Positions 48,058 to 59,938 of a DNA stretch of 64,000 bases are shown piece by piece. Made by a program: the position numbers and the translations under genes. The notes beneath the pieces were generated by a model. That model did not search any database. It was not told the origin of the DNA and saw only the letters and a program-made list of their open reading frames with translations. Every line of letters starts with the position of its first letter. Within the stretch, counting starts at the first letter, position 1. Origin of the DNA: Annona cherimola (taxonomy: Eukaryota; Streptophyta; Magnoliopsida; Magnoliales; Annonaceae); assembly GCA_030490835.1 (NCBI GenBank), contig CM059977.1, forward strand, positions 20,069,335-20,133,334, given 5' to 3'.

Positions 48058-49344
48058 TAGGGGTACAACTTGGTATCGGGTCCATCCAAACCCGACCCGA
48101 CCCGGTACCAAAACAAAAAAAATGGATTTTATTTTTTAGCTTTTTCCAAAATAGACCCGGTTTCAACCCGACCCGTAGAAACCCGAAACCAAAACTATGT
48201 TCGCACCAATCCGGTACCAAAACCCGACCCGGTGTAATTTATATACTTTTTTCATAAATTATACATGTTTTTTTGTAATATTAATATATAGGTGGCCAGT
48301 GTATCAATAGATCGTGTAACTTGATGTAACTTAATTTCTAGGATGATTTTTTATGATTATTATCTTCTTATTGTTAACAGCTGCATGTATTTTTTTTGTC
48401 TAGGTTGATGCATATTATTTTCGAAAATGTAAATCGAGGAAGAAGAACTTGACATTAGTTTTTATGGAAACTTTGGAGACATGAACTCATTTGAATTTTG
48501 AATTTGTTTAAAAGTGGATGTAAACTTATTTAAACTTGAGATTTGTTTATATTGTCATTTTAAATTTGGATTACACTTAAATTAGATTGAAATGTTGAAT
48601 AATTATGCTTAGTGTATTTAGATTTAATTGCTTTGAATAACTGTTATATGGATTATGTTTGAATTTGAGTTGACATGATAAATCTATTTCATATTATACT
48701 TTCTGTTAGTATGAGAAATCTATTAGTTTGAATTTCAGATTGTAGTATAAATTTGATTCATATTTTAAGTTTATTGGTATGACAAGTGGTCAATTTCTAT
48801 TTTAGCAATTTGTATAATAAATATTCAGTTTGAATTCAATTTTAGCAATTTGTATGATAATGTTTAGTTTCAACTACAATAATTGGTATGATATGTTCAT
48901 TTTCTATTTGCTACACTTGAGTCATTTCCATTAGTTATTAAATAGAAATGACCAACTAGTCATAAAACTAACTAATTTGTCATTTATTTGTGTCTATAAG
49001 ATGCTGAAAAATTGCTTGCAGAGTTCATTCAAATAATATTGTAGGATTCAGTATGATTTTGCAAAATTCTTTGAAAGGATGTTGCAGAATTCAGCGTGAG
49101 GCTTGACTTCATAAACACAGGTATATATCTTCTAATAATTTTTTTTTAGATTACAATTGAATTTGGAAAAAAACAGTTTATTGATAACCCGAATTCTAAC
49201 CTGAAACCAAACCAAAACCAATGCGAACCCGGTCCAAACTCAGATTAAATTCTTAGGGTTTGGGTTTGGGTTTACTCTAACCCGGTTGGCTTAGTGTTTG
49301 GGTTCACTCCAACCCGGTGTAACCCGACCCAGGTTGCACTCCTA
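48058..49344. mobile_element. Non-autonomous hAT-type element, 1287 bp, TSD ACCACGAG
   Basis: The ends TAGGGGTACAAC and GTTGCACTCCTA are inverted repeats of the usual hAT form. A perfect 8-bp duplication ACCACGAG flanks it (48050-48057 and 49345-49352). Both subterminal regions are crowded with ACCCGACCC and AACCCGG motifs (near 48090, 48165, 48221 on the left; 49226, 49280, 49311 on the right), as expected for transposase binding sites. The interior has no frame above 75 codons, so transposase must come from elsewhere. Confidence 0.88.
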
Positions 49345-49375
49345 ACCACGAGGGCTGAACCTCGTGGCACCTTTA

Positions 49376-50221
49376 ATTTATTTATTATTTCAGTCACAAT
49401 GGCATCAAATATGGCTCATTAATAACTTTAAATTATTTAGGTCCATGTATCGTAGTATTAAATATTCTCTAGTTATTTGACCTTAACCTATTTGCTAATA
49501 AAAATCAAACATGCCCATGAAATGCTCAACCAAATTTATCTAGAAGATCTACGAATCCAAATGTCTTACATTTAATTACTCAATCTGATCAGGCTGAAAA
49601 TTTACAACTCTTGATCCATAATAATTTTTTATGTTTTAAGAAATTGCATCCGATGTGGACAGCATGATTGGAAAATTATATTATCAAGGGTCTTAATTAA
49701 CAGAAATCAATGATTAAATGGTATGGGAGTTGGGTTATGATCTTCGCCTAAAATATGCTTATTTTAGACTAGCCTAAAAACTTACTTTTTATTTTTTAAA
49801 ATTTTTCATAACATTGTTACTGAAAATAATTAAAATATTTCTAATTTTGAAATTAAGAAAAATACTTAGATATCTTCTAAAATGGTAAAATTTTGATATA
49901 CAAATTAAATACTCGCAGGAAAATTTTTATAAAAAAGTAAAAAACCTTTTAAAGTTTTTAGTCCACCTTTTTTTTTTTTAAATCAACCTGCGTAAAATGA
50001 TCACTAGGCATCACCATGGAAAGTAGGCATGTTTGAGGAATCAATGCAAGTCAAACATGTAAGTCCCAAATATTAGATCGAATTGGTTTCATTCAAAGAC
50101 TATTTTCGGATTCCCTGCATTGATCGAGAGAGAGAGCGATAGTTTACCTGAGGCCTAAATTTTGGCTTATGATTATTTGAGGCCTAAAATTTAAAATTTG
50201 GCTTATGATCATTTTAGAGTG
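49376..50221. other. Intergenic with a weak family B relative
   Basis: 49752-49990 has TTTTTATTTTTTAAAATTTT, AAAATGGTAAAATTTTGATA and weak outer inverted blocks (GACTAGCCTAAAAACTT with AAGTTTTTAGTCCACC). It is probably an old fold-back element. No gene. Confidence 0.4.
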
Positions 50222-50480
50222 TTTTGAAATTTTCGGACCGGTTTGACATTGTCACACCCGTTCAAAAACTATTTTTTATATTTTTCGTAAATTTATTAAT
50301 TTTATTTAATCCATAAATCAAGATCTACTATTTTTAGAAATACATTATCTTGAATTTTTAAACGTGAGAGATTTTAGTCACGTTTCAAAAATATAAAATG
50401 TCTAAAATGCTCATAGTCTGAAAATTTTAAATAAATATAGACATATCTTCAAAAATGATAAAACCTGGTTTATAAATTAA
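50222..50480. mobile_element. Fold-back MITE, family B copy 5
   Basis: ATAAATCAAGATCTACTATT on the left pairs with AATGATAAAACCTGGTTTAT on the right, and AACGTGAGAGATTTTAGTCACGTT lies between. Its right end is abutted directly by the family A copy at 50481. Confidence 0.6.
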
Positions 50481-50723
50481 GAGTGCGTTCTACAAGTGAT
50501 AAAAAATTTAGATGAAAATTTTTTAGTATAAATTTTTTTAATGAGAAAAAATAATGTGATATAATAGATTTAATGATGATAAGTAAAAAAGAATAAAATT
50601 AAAATAAACTGATTAGTTATATGAATAATTGTGTAGAAATGATTAAAAAATAGAATAGTTATAGAGTAAAATATGAAAAAATAATTTAAAAATAAGATAG
50701 TTGTAGAGTTAAACAAATGCACC
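50481..50723 (-). mobile_element. MITE family A copy, reverse, degenerate right end
   Basis: It begins GAGTGCGTTCTACAAGTG after TAA and carries the family interior in reverse (GTGTAGAAATGATTAAAAAA). It ends near AACAAATGCACC. The right duplication is not clear. Confidence 0.6.
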
Positions 50724-51474
50724 ATATACATATATATATATGTGTGTGTATGTAAATTAACGGTTTTATTTAAAAAAATTTAAAAGAAAAAAATATAGTT
50801 TTTTTTAGGCCTAGATTTTTTCTCATTTCTAGAAGCCAAGGAAATTGCATGAGTTGGCCAAACTGATGTTAGAACTTCGAATATACAGACATAATCATTC
50901 AAAGATAGCCTCCTAAGTTCTCAAAATAAAGAAAGAACCCACGTGCACGTATTCCAGTTGGTTCACATATCATTTATCGTCCACAAAACTCATGCCTACA
51001 TGCTTGCTTACATTTATGGGTTTTGAATCTTTTGATTCGACGAAATATATTGATGGGAACCTCTTGGATGATCTGGTCCACCTTGCTAACGATATGATAT
51101 CCAATTTAGGGCCTCTTCACAACATCAATTAGACGAGAATGTAATGGAATCTTCCCTTTTCCAAAACATTTTTCTTACCTTTGAAAAAAATAATCTTTTT
51201 TTTTTTTTTTTTTTCATACATAAGAACATTTTTTCATCTTAGTTCTAATCTTATCTTTTTTTTCATCCTAGTTCTGGTCTTATTGATCTTCATCCCATCC
51301 AGGTAGAAGTAGAATATGATTTTATTCCACAAGGCCATGAAAGGCAACTTCGTCACTCACCAAACTTAGAACACACATATTGTAGTTAGCGTGTCTTGCG
51401 ATGGTAGTCCTACTCCTGCATACATTTTTACTATTCGTTTTAGTTAATACAAGGATCTCAGCTAGCTCACACAA

Positions 51475-51478
<4 letters not shown>

Positions 51479-51528
<50 letters not shown>
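51479..51528. repeat. (TA)25 microsatellite
   Basis: 50 bp uninterrupted, just downstream of the glycine-rich protein gene on its own strand, so probably at or after its 3' end. Confidence 0.95.
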
Positions 51529-51529
<1 letters not shown>

Positions 51530-51558
51530 CAATACCAATACAACCACGCATACCTAAT

Positions 51559-52071
51559 TCAATTTCCAGGACTAGGAATCACACCAGATGTCCCGTATTG
51601 GTGGCTTTGGCCGCCCGAGCCGCCGCCGCCGCCTGCACCACCGCCAGGAGTCCCTGTGCCACTCCCATATCCAAATCCACCACCCCGCGCACCGCCGCCG
51701 CCGGTTCCATACCCAAACCCGTACCCGGAGCCTGAGCCTGAGCCGGAGCCGGAGCCGGAGCCGGATCCATATCCAAATCCCCTTCCGCTCCCTGTTGGCG
51801 ACCTACCGGAACCCGACCCATATCCCCAGCCCCTTCCCGGCGCCGAGCCCCACCCCCAGCTGTAGTCCCAGCTATCACCAGGACCCGAGCCATGGCCGGA
51901 GCCGGCGTGGCCGCCTCCCGTAGGCCCCGTAGACATGAAAGGAGACAACAACTTCCTGTTGGCACCGTCTGTGCTGTAGTAGGCTGATGAGCTGCAGGCC
52001 AGTGAGAAAAGGGAGAGGAGGAGAAGGAGGAGAGATGTACTTGTGTGCAAGTGGTTGTTGGAAGTTGGCAT
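51559..52071 (-). CDS. Secreted glycine-rich (cell-wall-type) protein
   Basis: 170 residues. I start at the ATG at 52071 (MPTSNNHLHTST), because it puts a hydrophobic signal peptide (LLLLLLSLFSLACSSSA, about 14-30) at the N terminus; an upstream in-frame ATG at 52170 would bury it. After the predicted cleavage comes AYYSTDGANRKLLSP, then a low-complexity domain. It has GHGSG and GWGSAPGRGWGYGS units, a run of GS dipeptides (about 110-122), and G-rich tracts with FGYGSG motifs, ending in a short QSHQYGTSGVIPSPGN tail. Glycine-rich proteins with signal peptides are usually structural or signalling components of the wall. The GS run is encoded by a hexanucleotide array that should be length-variable. 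No cysteine-rich C-terminal domain, so not a class II GRP. Confidence 0.8.
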   Translation of the reverse strand: MPTSNNHLHTSTSLLLLLLSLFSLACSSSAYYSTDGANRKLLSPFMSTGPTGGGHAGSGHGSGPGDSWDYSWGWGSAPGRGWGYGSGSGRSPTGSGRGFGYGSGSGSGSGSGSGSGYGFGYGTGGGGARGGGFGYGSGTGTPGGGAGGGGGSGGQSHQYGTSGVIPSPGN

Positions 52072-52171
52072 TTTTAGAGTTTGATGTGCGTGCCTGTTTA
52101 TTGCTTGACTTTGAAAAAACGGTGGTGTTGCACTTATGTATTCATGTAGAATGTAGAGTGGGTGGAGCATG

Positions 52172-52593
52172 TGGAGAAAAAAGGAAGCCCGTGACTGCTA
52201 CTTGTCTGGATGGCAATTACCTCCAGACTACCACGACGGATCCGCACTACCGGCCACCACGTAAAGATGTTGAGATTTACTTTTATTTTTTTTCAAGGTT
52301 TGGGTTTATATTTCGAAAATGACATTGGTGGGCACGAAATTGGCTTTAAAATGACTAAGCCTAGCTAGCTAGTTTTGGAGTGAAATTGCTTGCCCCCACC
52401 GAGCACTTAAAAGACAAACTTGTAAATGACACTTGTAACTTGATTGGCCCGACGCATGATGAGACAACGAAAACAAGTCCTGTATAATTGAAAATATTGA
52501 GGTCAAATCATGCATTTGTAACTAATCGAACCGGATAAATACGTTTGTAGATAAACTAAAATGAGAGGTGAGCCGCTGCGATCTGCCACAGTT
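52172..52593. other. Upstream region of the glycine-rich protein gene
   Basis: On the minus strand a TATA-like AAATATAAACCC lies near 52307-52318. No other gene is seen. Confidence 0.35.
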
Positions 52594-52884
52594 GGGCCCT
52601 AGTTAAAATTAATTTTTTTAGCTTTTTTAAAGATGTTAATTTGAGTATATTTAATGTATAAAGCAAGTTTTACTATTTTGAATATATATGTATATATTTT
52701 GTTGAATTTTTAAACATGTATATATTTTAGTCATTTTTTACCTACGTACGAAAATGACTAAGATACTCTGAAAAACCTAAAAAAGTATATATTTGTTTAA
52801 AAATGATAAAATTTAATTTATAAATTAAATGCACATAGATTAACATATTTATAAAAAAAATTAAAAAATTAGTTTGGGACGTCC
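52594..52884. mobile_element. Fold-back MITE, family B copy 6
   Basis: AAGCAAGTTTTACTATTTTG pairs with AAAAATGATAAAATTTAATT. TTTTTAAACATG and TTAGTCATTTTTTACC lie in the centre with ACGAAAATGACTAAG opposite. Ends GGGCCCTAG and GGGACGTCC are weak. Confidence 0.6.
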
Positions 52885-52997
52885 TAAGTTGCTTGTCGCA
52901 TATATATGATTGGCCATCGACTAAAACATTAGTGATAATTAATGAAGAATTAAGATATATGTTTGATTTTTTTAAATTTATTTTTCAAATCTTCTTA

Positions 52998-53253
52998 GAG
53001 TATGATTGGGAAATGATAAAATTTTTGGACGAAAATTTTTTAATATAAAAGTTTTTGAATTAGAGAAAATGATATGATATAATAAGAATAATGATGATAG
53101 GTAAAGAAAATAAAATTAAAATAAATTGGTTAAGTTTACGGATAATTGTGTAAAATTAATTGAAAAATAGAATTGTTGTATATAAAAGTACGAAAAAAAA
53201 TTGAAAAGTGGAAAGTTTCAAGTTAAATGTTTTTAGTTTTGCCCAACATGCCT
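52998..53253 (-). mobile_element. MITE family A copy, reverse, TSD TTA
   Basis: 256 bp, GAGTATGATTGGGAAATG to GCCCAACATGCCT, flanked by TTA (52995-52997 and 53254-53256). Confidence 0.75.
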
Positions 53254-53286
53254 TTAGTATGTTTGTATTAAATGCAAAGAGATTAT

Positions 53287-53554
53287 GAGGTTGTTTGTTT
53301 ACACCAAAAACTTTCAATCTAAAATTTTTCACTCTTTACAACTATTCTATTTTGTAATTATTTTTTCATTTTTTCCTATATAATTGTTTTGCTTTTTAAT
53401 CATTTTTACACAACGGCTCGTACATTTAACCTATTTATATTTATTTTCTTTACTTCTCATCATTACTTTTATCGTATCACATCATTTTTCTTATTCACAA
53501 ACTTTTATATGAAAAATTTTTCATCAGAAGTCTTATCATTCTCCAAATACACCC
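53287..53554 (+). mobile_element. MITE family A copy, TSD TAT
   Basis: 268 bp, GAGGTTGTTTGTTTACAC to CTCCAAATACACCC, flanked by TAT (53284-53286 and 53555-53557). It lies 33 bp from the preceding copy and in the opposite orientation. Confidence 0.8.
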
Positions 53555-53557
53555 TAT

Positions 53558-54669
53558 ATTAGAAAACAATGCACAGGATGATTAATTCAAAATTTCAAGA
53601 AGACATCAATTTCAAATCTGTAGAAATAACATGACTGTTGTATAAGCTATCATCATATAGCATACCATCTATTGTTTTCTCAAGCGTTGCTTTCAATATG
53701 GAGAAAATTATTTTACTTTTTCAATGCGAAATTTAAGAAGATCATCAGAGCGACTCAAAATGAATCTCCATTCAATGATCAAGATACAAGTTACAGATTT
53801 TGAAGATCTCAAAGTTCAGATTAATTGTAGAATCTGTCAAGATAGCTCATCCTCTACAGAAGCAATGTGCCTTCTATAAACTGGCATTTGGCTCAAGCAT
53901 AAGCGTCAAATTTGAAGAAGAACACTTCAAAAGTGTTAAGAATAACATCGTAATAACTCAAAAGACAAATTCCAACTCTGAGATCATATTGTTAGTTGTA
54001 CGTTTTCAAGTTCACAAAGCTTAAATCAGTTCTTGAGACTGGAGTAATAATTGTAACGCAAACTACAGTTCAATTCTGTAGAATGATGGTGATGACATTT
54101 CTAAGAATTCATCAAATCATGTTCTGAACATGACGCTTTAATCACGAAAATATACGGAATATGTAATTAAAAAGATTTTTCAAAAAAAAAAGATATGCAC
54201 GTTTCTGCAAATTTGGAGGTGAAAAACTAGTGCTCAAAGCTGTGTAAACAAGCAATACTGTAGAAACACAGAAACCTTCTTTTTTTTTTTCTTTTTTTTT
54301 TTTGAAGTAAAGAAACACGGAACTTTTGGTAATATGATATTTGCGCGAGCGCCGATCTTACAGAACCGGATTTACGTAATATGGATGGTCAAACAAGCGT
54401 TTTTATATTTTATATTTTTAATTTTTAATTTTTAATTTTTAATTTTTAATTTTTTATTTTTTATTTACTAAGTATTTTATTTTTATTTTTAAAAATCAAC
54501 ATAGAAGTTTTAGATAAATGCGTCCCACACCCTTTATGTTGTTGGCCCAGCAGCTTAGGTCGCATGATTTTAAAAAATGCTGCATGATGTTTTAACTTAA
54601 TTAAAGACCAACATTGAAATCACGAAGTTATGAGAAAACAACTTGGGCAATTTTAACGTAGTATCACGA
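53558..54669. other. Intergenic, no gene supported
   Basis: 53640-54140 is moderately AT-rich with a 74-codon frame (53800-54024) that I do not recognise. A (TTTTTAA)n array of about six units lies at 54415-54455. Confidence 0.45.
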
Positions 54670-54790
54670 AGTGTAAGTTCTGGTCCCGTGTTGGAACCCC
54701 CTCTTTGGTGAGAGGGATTTTTTACGATTGTCCTCCGGTGATTTTGTAATTTTCTCCGGGATTGGAGTTTTTACATATTTTCCCCTTAAT
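54670..54790 (+). mobile_element. SINE-like body fragment
   Basis: GATTTTGTAATTTTCTCCGG and GGAGTTTTTACATATTTTCC resemble the repeated phrases in the body of the SINE-like element at 47860-48057. It is the one copy on the plus strand. Weak. Confidence 0.3.
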
Positions 54791-57700
54791 ATAAAGGTGT
54801 TTATAGAAAATTTTATCAATTGTGTAAGAATTGTGGATATATCACATTTGACTTATATAATTATGTGAGGTAGGAGATTCAAGATTCAAAGTGGTGTAGA
54901 ATTATACATGGTACTCCGACAGCAGAAAATTCTCATACCGGACTTCCAACTCTTGGCAGCCCCCATTTAAGCCGGGTGGGAAGGTTGATGTGATTTTTCG
55001 ATCACCAGAGAATTCTATTATTCAACGGTTGCGATCGTCGATTGGCCTGAATTTTGAGCCACGGATTATTTTCATGCGTGTCCAAAATTTGTACGGCTGG
55101 GCTTAATGGTCGGCCGTCGGAAACCAAATTGCCGTCTGGTTTAATCATTAATGCTGACTGCAGTCTGGGAAAAAAAAAAAATTCTCTCTTTTTGTTTTGT
55201 TTATAACTTTCTTATATTCTTAATACTAACAGGATCTTTCACATTATTAATAATATCATTTCCGTTCCACTCAGTTCAAATTTAACCAACCACAAGTTGC
55301 TAGAAGGTATCTTAGAACGGATGAAATTGAACTTATGTTTACATAAAAAGATACAATTCTATTCTTTCTACAAATCAAATATTCTTCTTGAAAGCAAGTT
55401 TCAGAAAAAATATATAAATGGTAATATATCGTGAGAAACATGGTATTCGCGTAGCTAAAAATATTAAATAATAGTGGAAAATTAGAATTATTATGTTACT
55501 TGTATATTAAATCACTACGAATTTTATTTGAAATTTTCTTAATAATATTTATGAATATCTCCATAATTAAAAGAGTGAAAAAGGAGAACTTGGAAATGTT
55601 AAAAAGCTTTCTTCAACCGGTCTTTAAGTCTCTAGTTAATCATTATATTACAAATTATTATGGTCATTTTAAGCTCATATTTCAATAAGAAAATCTACAT
55701 GCTTCTGGATGGATCGGTTATCATAGCTTGTATTTAAGTTCGACACGTGTAGACACGTGTATAGGCGCTTGCGGTTGCACGTTAGAACACTTGGAGCAGG
55801 GCCGCTTGGGTGCGCAACCAGGGGCCTTATCGTAAGATCGCATTCACCAATGGTGGATTAGTGGGGATGAGCAGTGGGATAATTCTTATCAATTCCTGAT
55901 TCGTGGGTCCCACAGCCTTTGAACGTTCCTACTTTTGCCGGCATGACAGGGCAGACACGTGGCGGCATGAGCGCGCATCTACATTACATTATTATTAATT
56001 AGTCGGCTGCTCTTTTTCGGGTGGGAGTTGGCCGATCATGCGGCTTGCGGTGGTGGTGGCCCACAAACCTTCTGACTTGGGATTCTCGCACCCAACGGCT
56101 GCATCACCCATGAGATTGCCTGTCAACACGCATCGCAACGACACAGGGACCATCGATTGTCCGCGTATGCACCGGGGCCACTCTAGTTTTTGAAGATTTG
56201 CATTATTTGATTTTTAAGTTTATATTTGAAGCTAAGGATCTTAATGATCATTGTCAACTATCAACCATCCAATCTGTTTAAATGAATTGAGAGCGATTTT
56301 TGAATGAATAATTTATGATTTATCAACCAATTCAACTATTTAATTAAATAACTATATTACGATTAAAATTTTATAATCCATCATCCTATTTAATAACCCA
56401 TTTAACTTATATCTTCCGTTTGCCGTCTAATTTTCATTTTTTCGTTATTGTTGTCTTAATTTCATTTTTCATTACTGCTTTATTTTTATTTTCTATTGCA
56501 CGAAAATACCTTCTCACTACTCCCATCAAGATTATTGTTTATCGAAGTCTAAGCCTTCAAATTGTTTGTTATTCTATATGTTAACAATCCACCAACCCAT
56601 TTATTAAATAGATTGTAAAATTAAGATTTTTTAATGGGTCAATCAACAGATTAAGTTTGTGATATTTTTAAATGGATTAGGATTAAGCTCCAATCCGTCT
56701 AACCCAATCCGTTAACGCTTCTATTTACAACAAATGAGTTTTTAAAATGTATAGATTTTTGTCCATCACTGACATTTTCTATTTGCAGCAAATAGTTTGA
56801 AATCTTGAAAATGTTCGGTTTTGATCCTTCCATTAACATGAATCCCTGACAATATTAATTTTTAATTTGGAATGACCACAACACTCTTTTATATTTTAAT
56901 AAGTATTTTTATTTAAAATTTAAAATATGTTTCTTATATAAAATCCACAAAGAGAACTAAAAAAATTTTCAACCAAATAGAGTATAAGGTATAAACAAAA
57001 TCAAATAAAGATCATTTTGGATATTTCAAGAAAAAATCACCAGCGTTAGGATTTCATGTCGATGAAAAGAACAAAACCAGATATTTTCAAATTTTCAAAT
57101 CGTTTACTAAAAAGATTAAACTTAAGGTCAGATATCGCACATTTCAAAAACTTGAGGGACCTATATAAAAATCCCTCTGTATGCATGATTTTTTTTTTTT
57201 TTTTGCATCCTTTAATATGTTTCTTTTCCATTTATTATTAAATTTTAGTTAAAGTTGATTTAATCGCTATCTCGCTCGGAAGTAGTAATTTATTTGGGAG
57301 GTAAGGCATAAAAAGAGAGGGATAATTTTCCATTATCGAGGATGCAACAAGCAACGTCCTTTTTTTTTTTAGTGGATCACAACTTAATCAGATAATCAAT
57401 TATACTTCTATAATAATATCATAAATTATTTTGATTGAAAACTCATCTGAGCTATAGGAATTTTTAAGAAAAAAACTAAATCGTCCAAAATATTTATTTT
57501 CAAATATGACCCAGTTAGATTTTTTTTTACTAAAATTAGATAAATAATAATTGAATTAAAGAAAATAAGCTTGGAAAACTTCAAAAAAATAACATTACTA
57601 TTGTTATTTTTATTTTATTATTGATTACTGAAAATAAGTAATTTCCAATAGCATAAAACAATAGACGGAGAGACGACAATGAACCAATAATTCAAAGTAA

Positions 57701-58060
57701 AGAAAAAAAATAATTAAATTCTGTATTCACAAGTAGGTAGCTTGGCCCGGTTTAATCGGGGTGTATTGCAAAGGTCCCTTCTGGTAGACAAATGAACCGC
57801 AATCACCGGGGAAGATAGGCAGCTAGGTGGCGTCCATGCAGGCAGCATGTGGTTGTGAGATCAGCAGGGAGGGGTGAGGGTCCAAGGGAGGAGCTCCTGC
57901 TTCTGACTCACGTACACATGCAGAGAACAATGTTCATTGGAATCAAGATGAGAGTAGAATAGGCAGGTGCATGCGCGTGCTCTGCCTCTCCATTCCAGTC
58001 CCCACACGGTTCACTTGCTAAGTAGGGTGGTCTTCTGATGTCATTGAGACCATCCATCCA
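54791..58060. other. Intergenic, no gene seen
   Basis: 55735-56180 is a GC-richer island with three CACGTG G-boxes (55744, 55754, 55956). 57760-58060 is a second such island. The rest is AT-rich. No supported coding frame. Confidence 0.45.
55743..55964. promoter_or_regulatory. G-box/ABRE cluster
   Basis: Two ACACGTGT boxes lie 10 bp apart at 55743-55760, and GACACGTGGCGG (an ABRE-type core with ACGTGGC) lies at 55953-55964. Such sites bind bZIP and bHLH factors. No adjacent gene is evident, so function is uncertain. Confidence 0.35.
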
Positions 58061-59938
58061 TGTTCCTATCTTTAAAATATCTCCTCTGCCTCTGCCTCTG
58101 CCTGCTGCAGGAAAGTATTCATCTTCAAATCAGTGAACTCTCAGCCGCTTCGTGCGTTGGGGGCGCCCAAAGGCCAGACCAAGCACATAATACTAGTTAT
58201 AAACGTGCTTTTTGGAGGGGATTTACAATTTACCTGTGTAGGTCGGGCAGACGGATCCTGTATTGACCCCCCATGTCTGAATCCGAGTCGAATATGATAT
58301 TAAATCCTGTACAATCAATTAATTCCAGACGAGATTAGAGCAGACTAGGGAGGATTGGGTCCTTGGTCAAGTGGAAATTAGAATGTTTCATGCATGTGTT
58401 TGGCTGAATTGAAAACAGAAGGACCAAGCGAGTTTGGTTGGGACAAAAAGATAATAATGTCAATTTGAATCTATGAGCCCGTTTCACCCATCCTTCCCTT
58501 CTGTCAATTTGCTAGTTACCAACACCATAGGAGACCTTAATTACCTTTGCTAATACTCGGGAAGGAAAATGAGTCATTTCTCAGTTCTGACATTTTAGTA
58601 ATACTTTTCCCAAAGCGTCTTTATTTATCGGCTTTTCTTTTATTCCTTCCTTTGATAATGAGGTACAGTGATTAGGACTAAAGAAAATTATGATAAAATA
58701 GATGAGGTGATTATATGAAAAGATGGAAGAATATTGAAACGTATAAGTAATAAAATAGATAATTAAGATAATTAAGTGTGAAAACATCATATTTCACCAA
58801 AAGAGGTGTAGAAAGTAAAGTGAAAACTTGTATATATATTTCACTTTTTCATTACCCTTGATTATCTATGAATATGTCACTTTTTTATTACCCTTAATTA
58901 TCTATAAATATGTCACTTTTTCATTATACTTGTCTTTTCCTAAAAGGCTTCTGCCCAAACTATATTATAATATTATATTCAACTATGTATAATTACTCTT
59001 GTAATTAATATTTTTTTTTTATAGAAGTTGCATGTCACTCTTGCCTTTATTGTCTTTACAGCTATATGCCTATATCATTATTTATTAATGTCTCTTTTAT
59101 TTTTTTAAACAATTTTTACCTTGACCTAAACACTATCGATCGCCCAATAAAATTCTTGTGGATTGACAAATGCAACAAAGAATATGGACCAAATCATCCT
59201 GTAATATATATATATTTTTAAAATTCAGCAGACTTCAGCAAAACTAGCGGTGGTCCATTGATTGCATGTGTGATGATGCATGCCAATGTCACGCCAAGAT
59301 CCGAATTTAATTCCTCTTTTTGAGCATTCCCCTTTTTCTTCCGTGAAAGAACAGCAACCTATTTTCTTTTGCCCAGCGTATGCTCTGAGGATACATCTGA
59401 ATCTGGTCCATGCACCTCTAATTTTTACAATGCAAAATCTTCAGCCATCGGCTGCCCAGCGTATGCTTGTGTATCCTTGAAAATCAGCAAAGAAATTAAT
59501 CTAGATACTCTGCATTGTATTCTAGGTCGATCCAAAATATTTTCGATACATAATTTATGTATTATATAATACAAAATTATACAAATGTAGATTATTCATA
59601 GTTCGGAGAAATTTTTAACAGTTAAAAGATAATCCATCACCACTAAAAAAAAAAAAAGATCATCCATCAAAATTTTTTTGACGTATTCCATCTAATTAAT
59701 TTCTCTCGTTCTTGTTATATACAGACTAAAACATATACATATATTTACATGGAAAATGCTTGGGTATAGCTAGCTAGGGTGCTACCTATAAGACTCTATC
59801 AATGATAAAATTGTAATGTCTCCAGTAATAAGTGCGAAGCAAAAAGCTTGAAGGTGTGGTACAAGTGCGAAACAAAAAGCTTCAAGGTGTGATATTACTT
59901 CCACCCGGCCAAACAGCCCTCAGTGTGCTAGATCCTAA
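58061..59938. other. Intergenic, no gene supported
   Basis: A short (CTCTGC)n run is at 58084-58101. A direct repeat of GCCCAGCGTATGCT occurs at about 59370 and 59454. The three TTTTTATTACCCTTGATTATC-type repeats at 58840-58925 are degenerate tandem units. 58655-58800 may be a decayed MITE family A fragment. Confidence 0.4.

Noticed and set aside
51588..51923. Plus-strand Arg/Pro-rich frame opposite the glycine-rich protein
   Set aside because: Antisense reading of the Gly-Ser repeat. The minus frame has a signal peptide and a sensible start.
57930..58010. Stretch resembling a miRNA star strand (GCCTCTCCATTCCAG) with a possible opposite arm
   Set aside because: Pairing with TTGGAATCAAGATGAGAG needs large gaps; no known mature sequence fits well.
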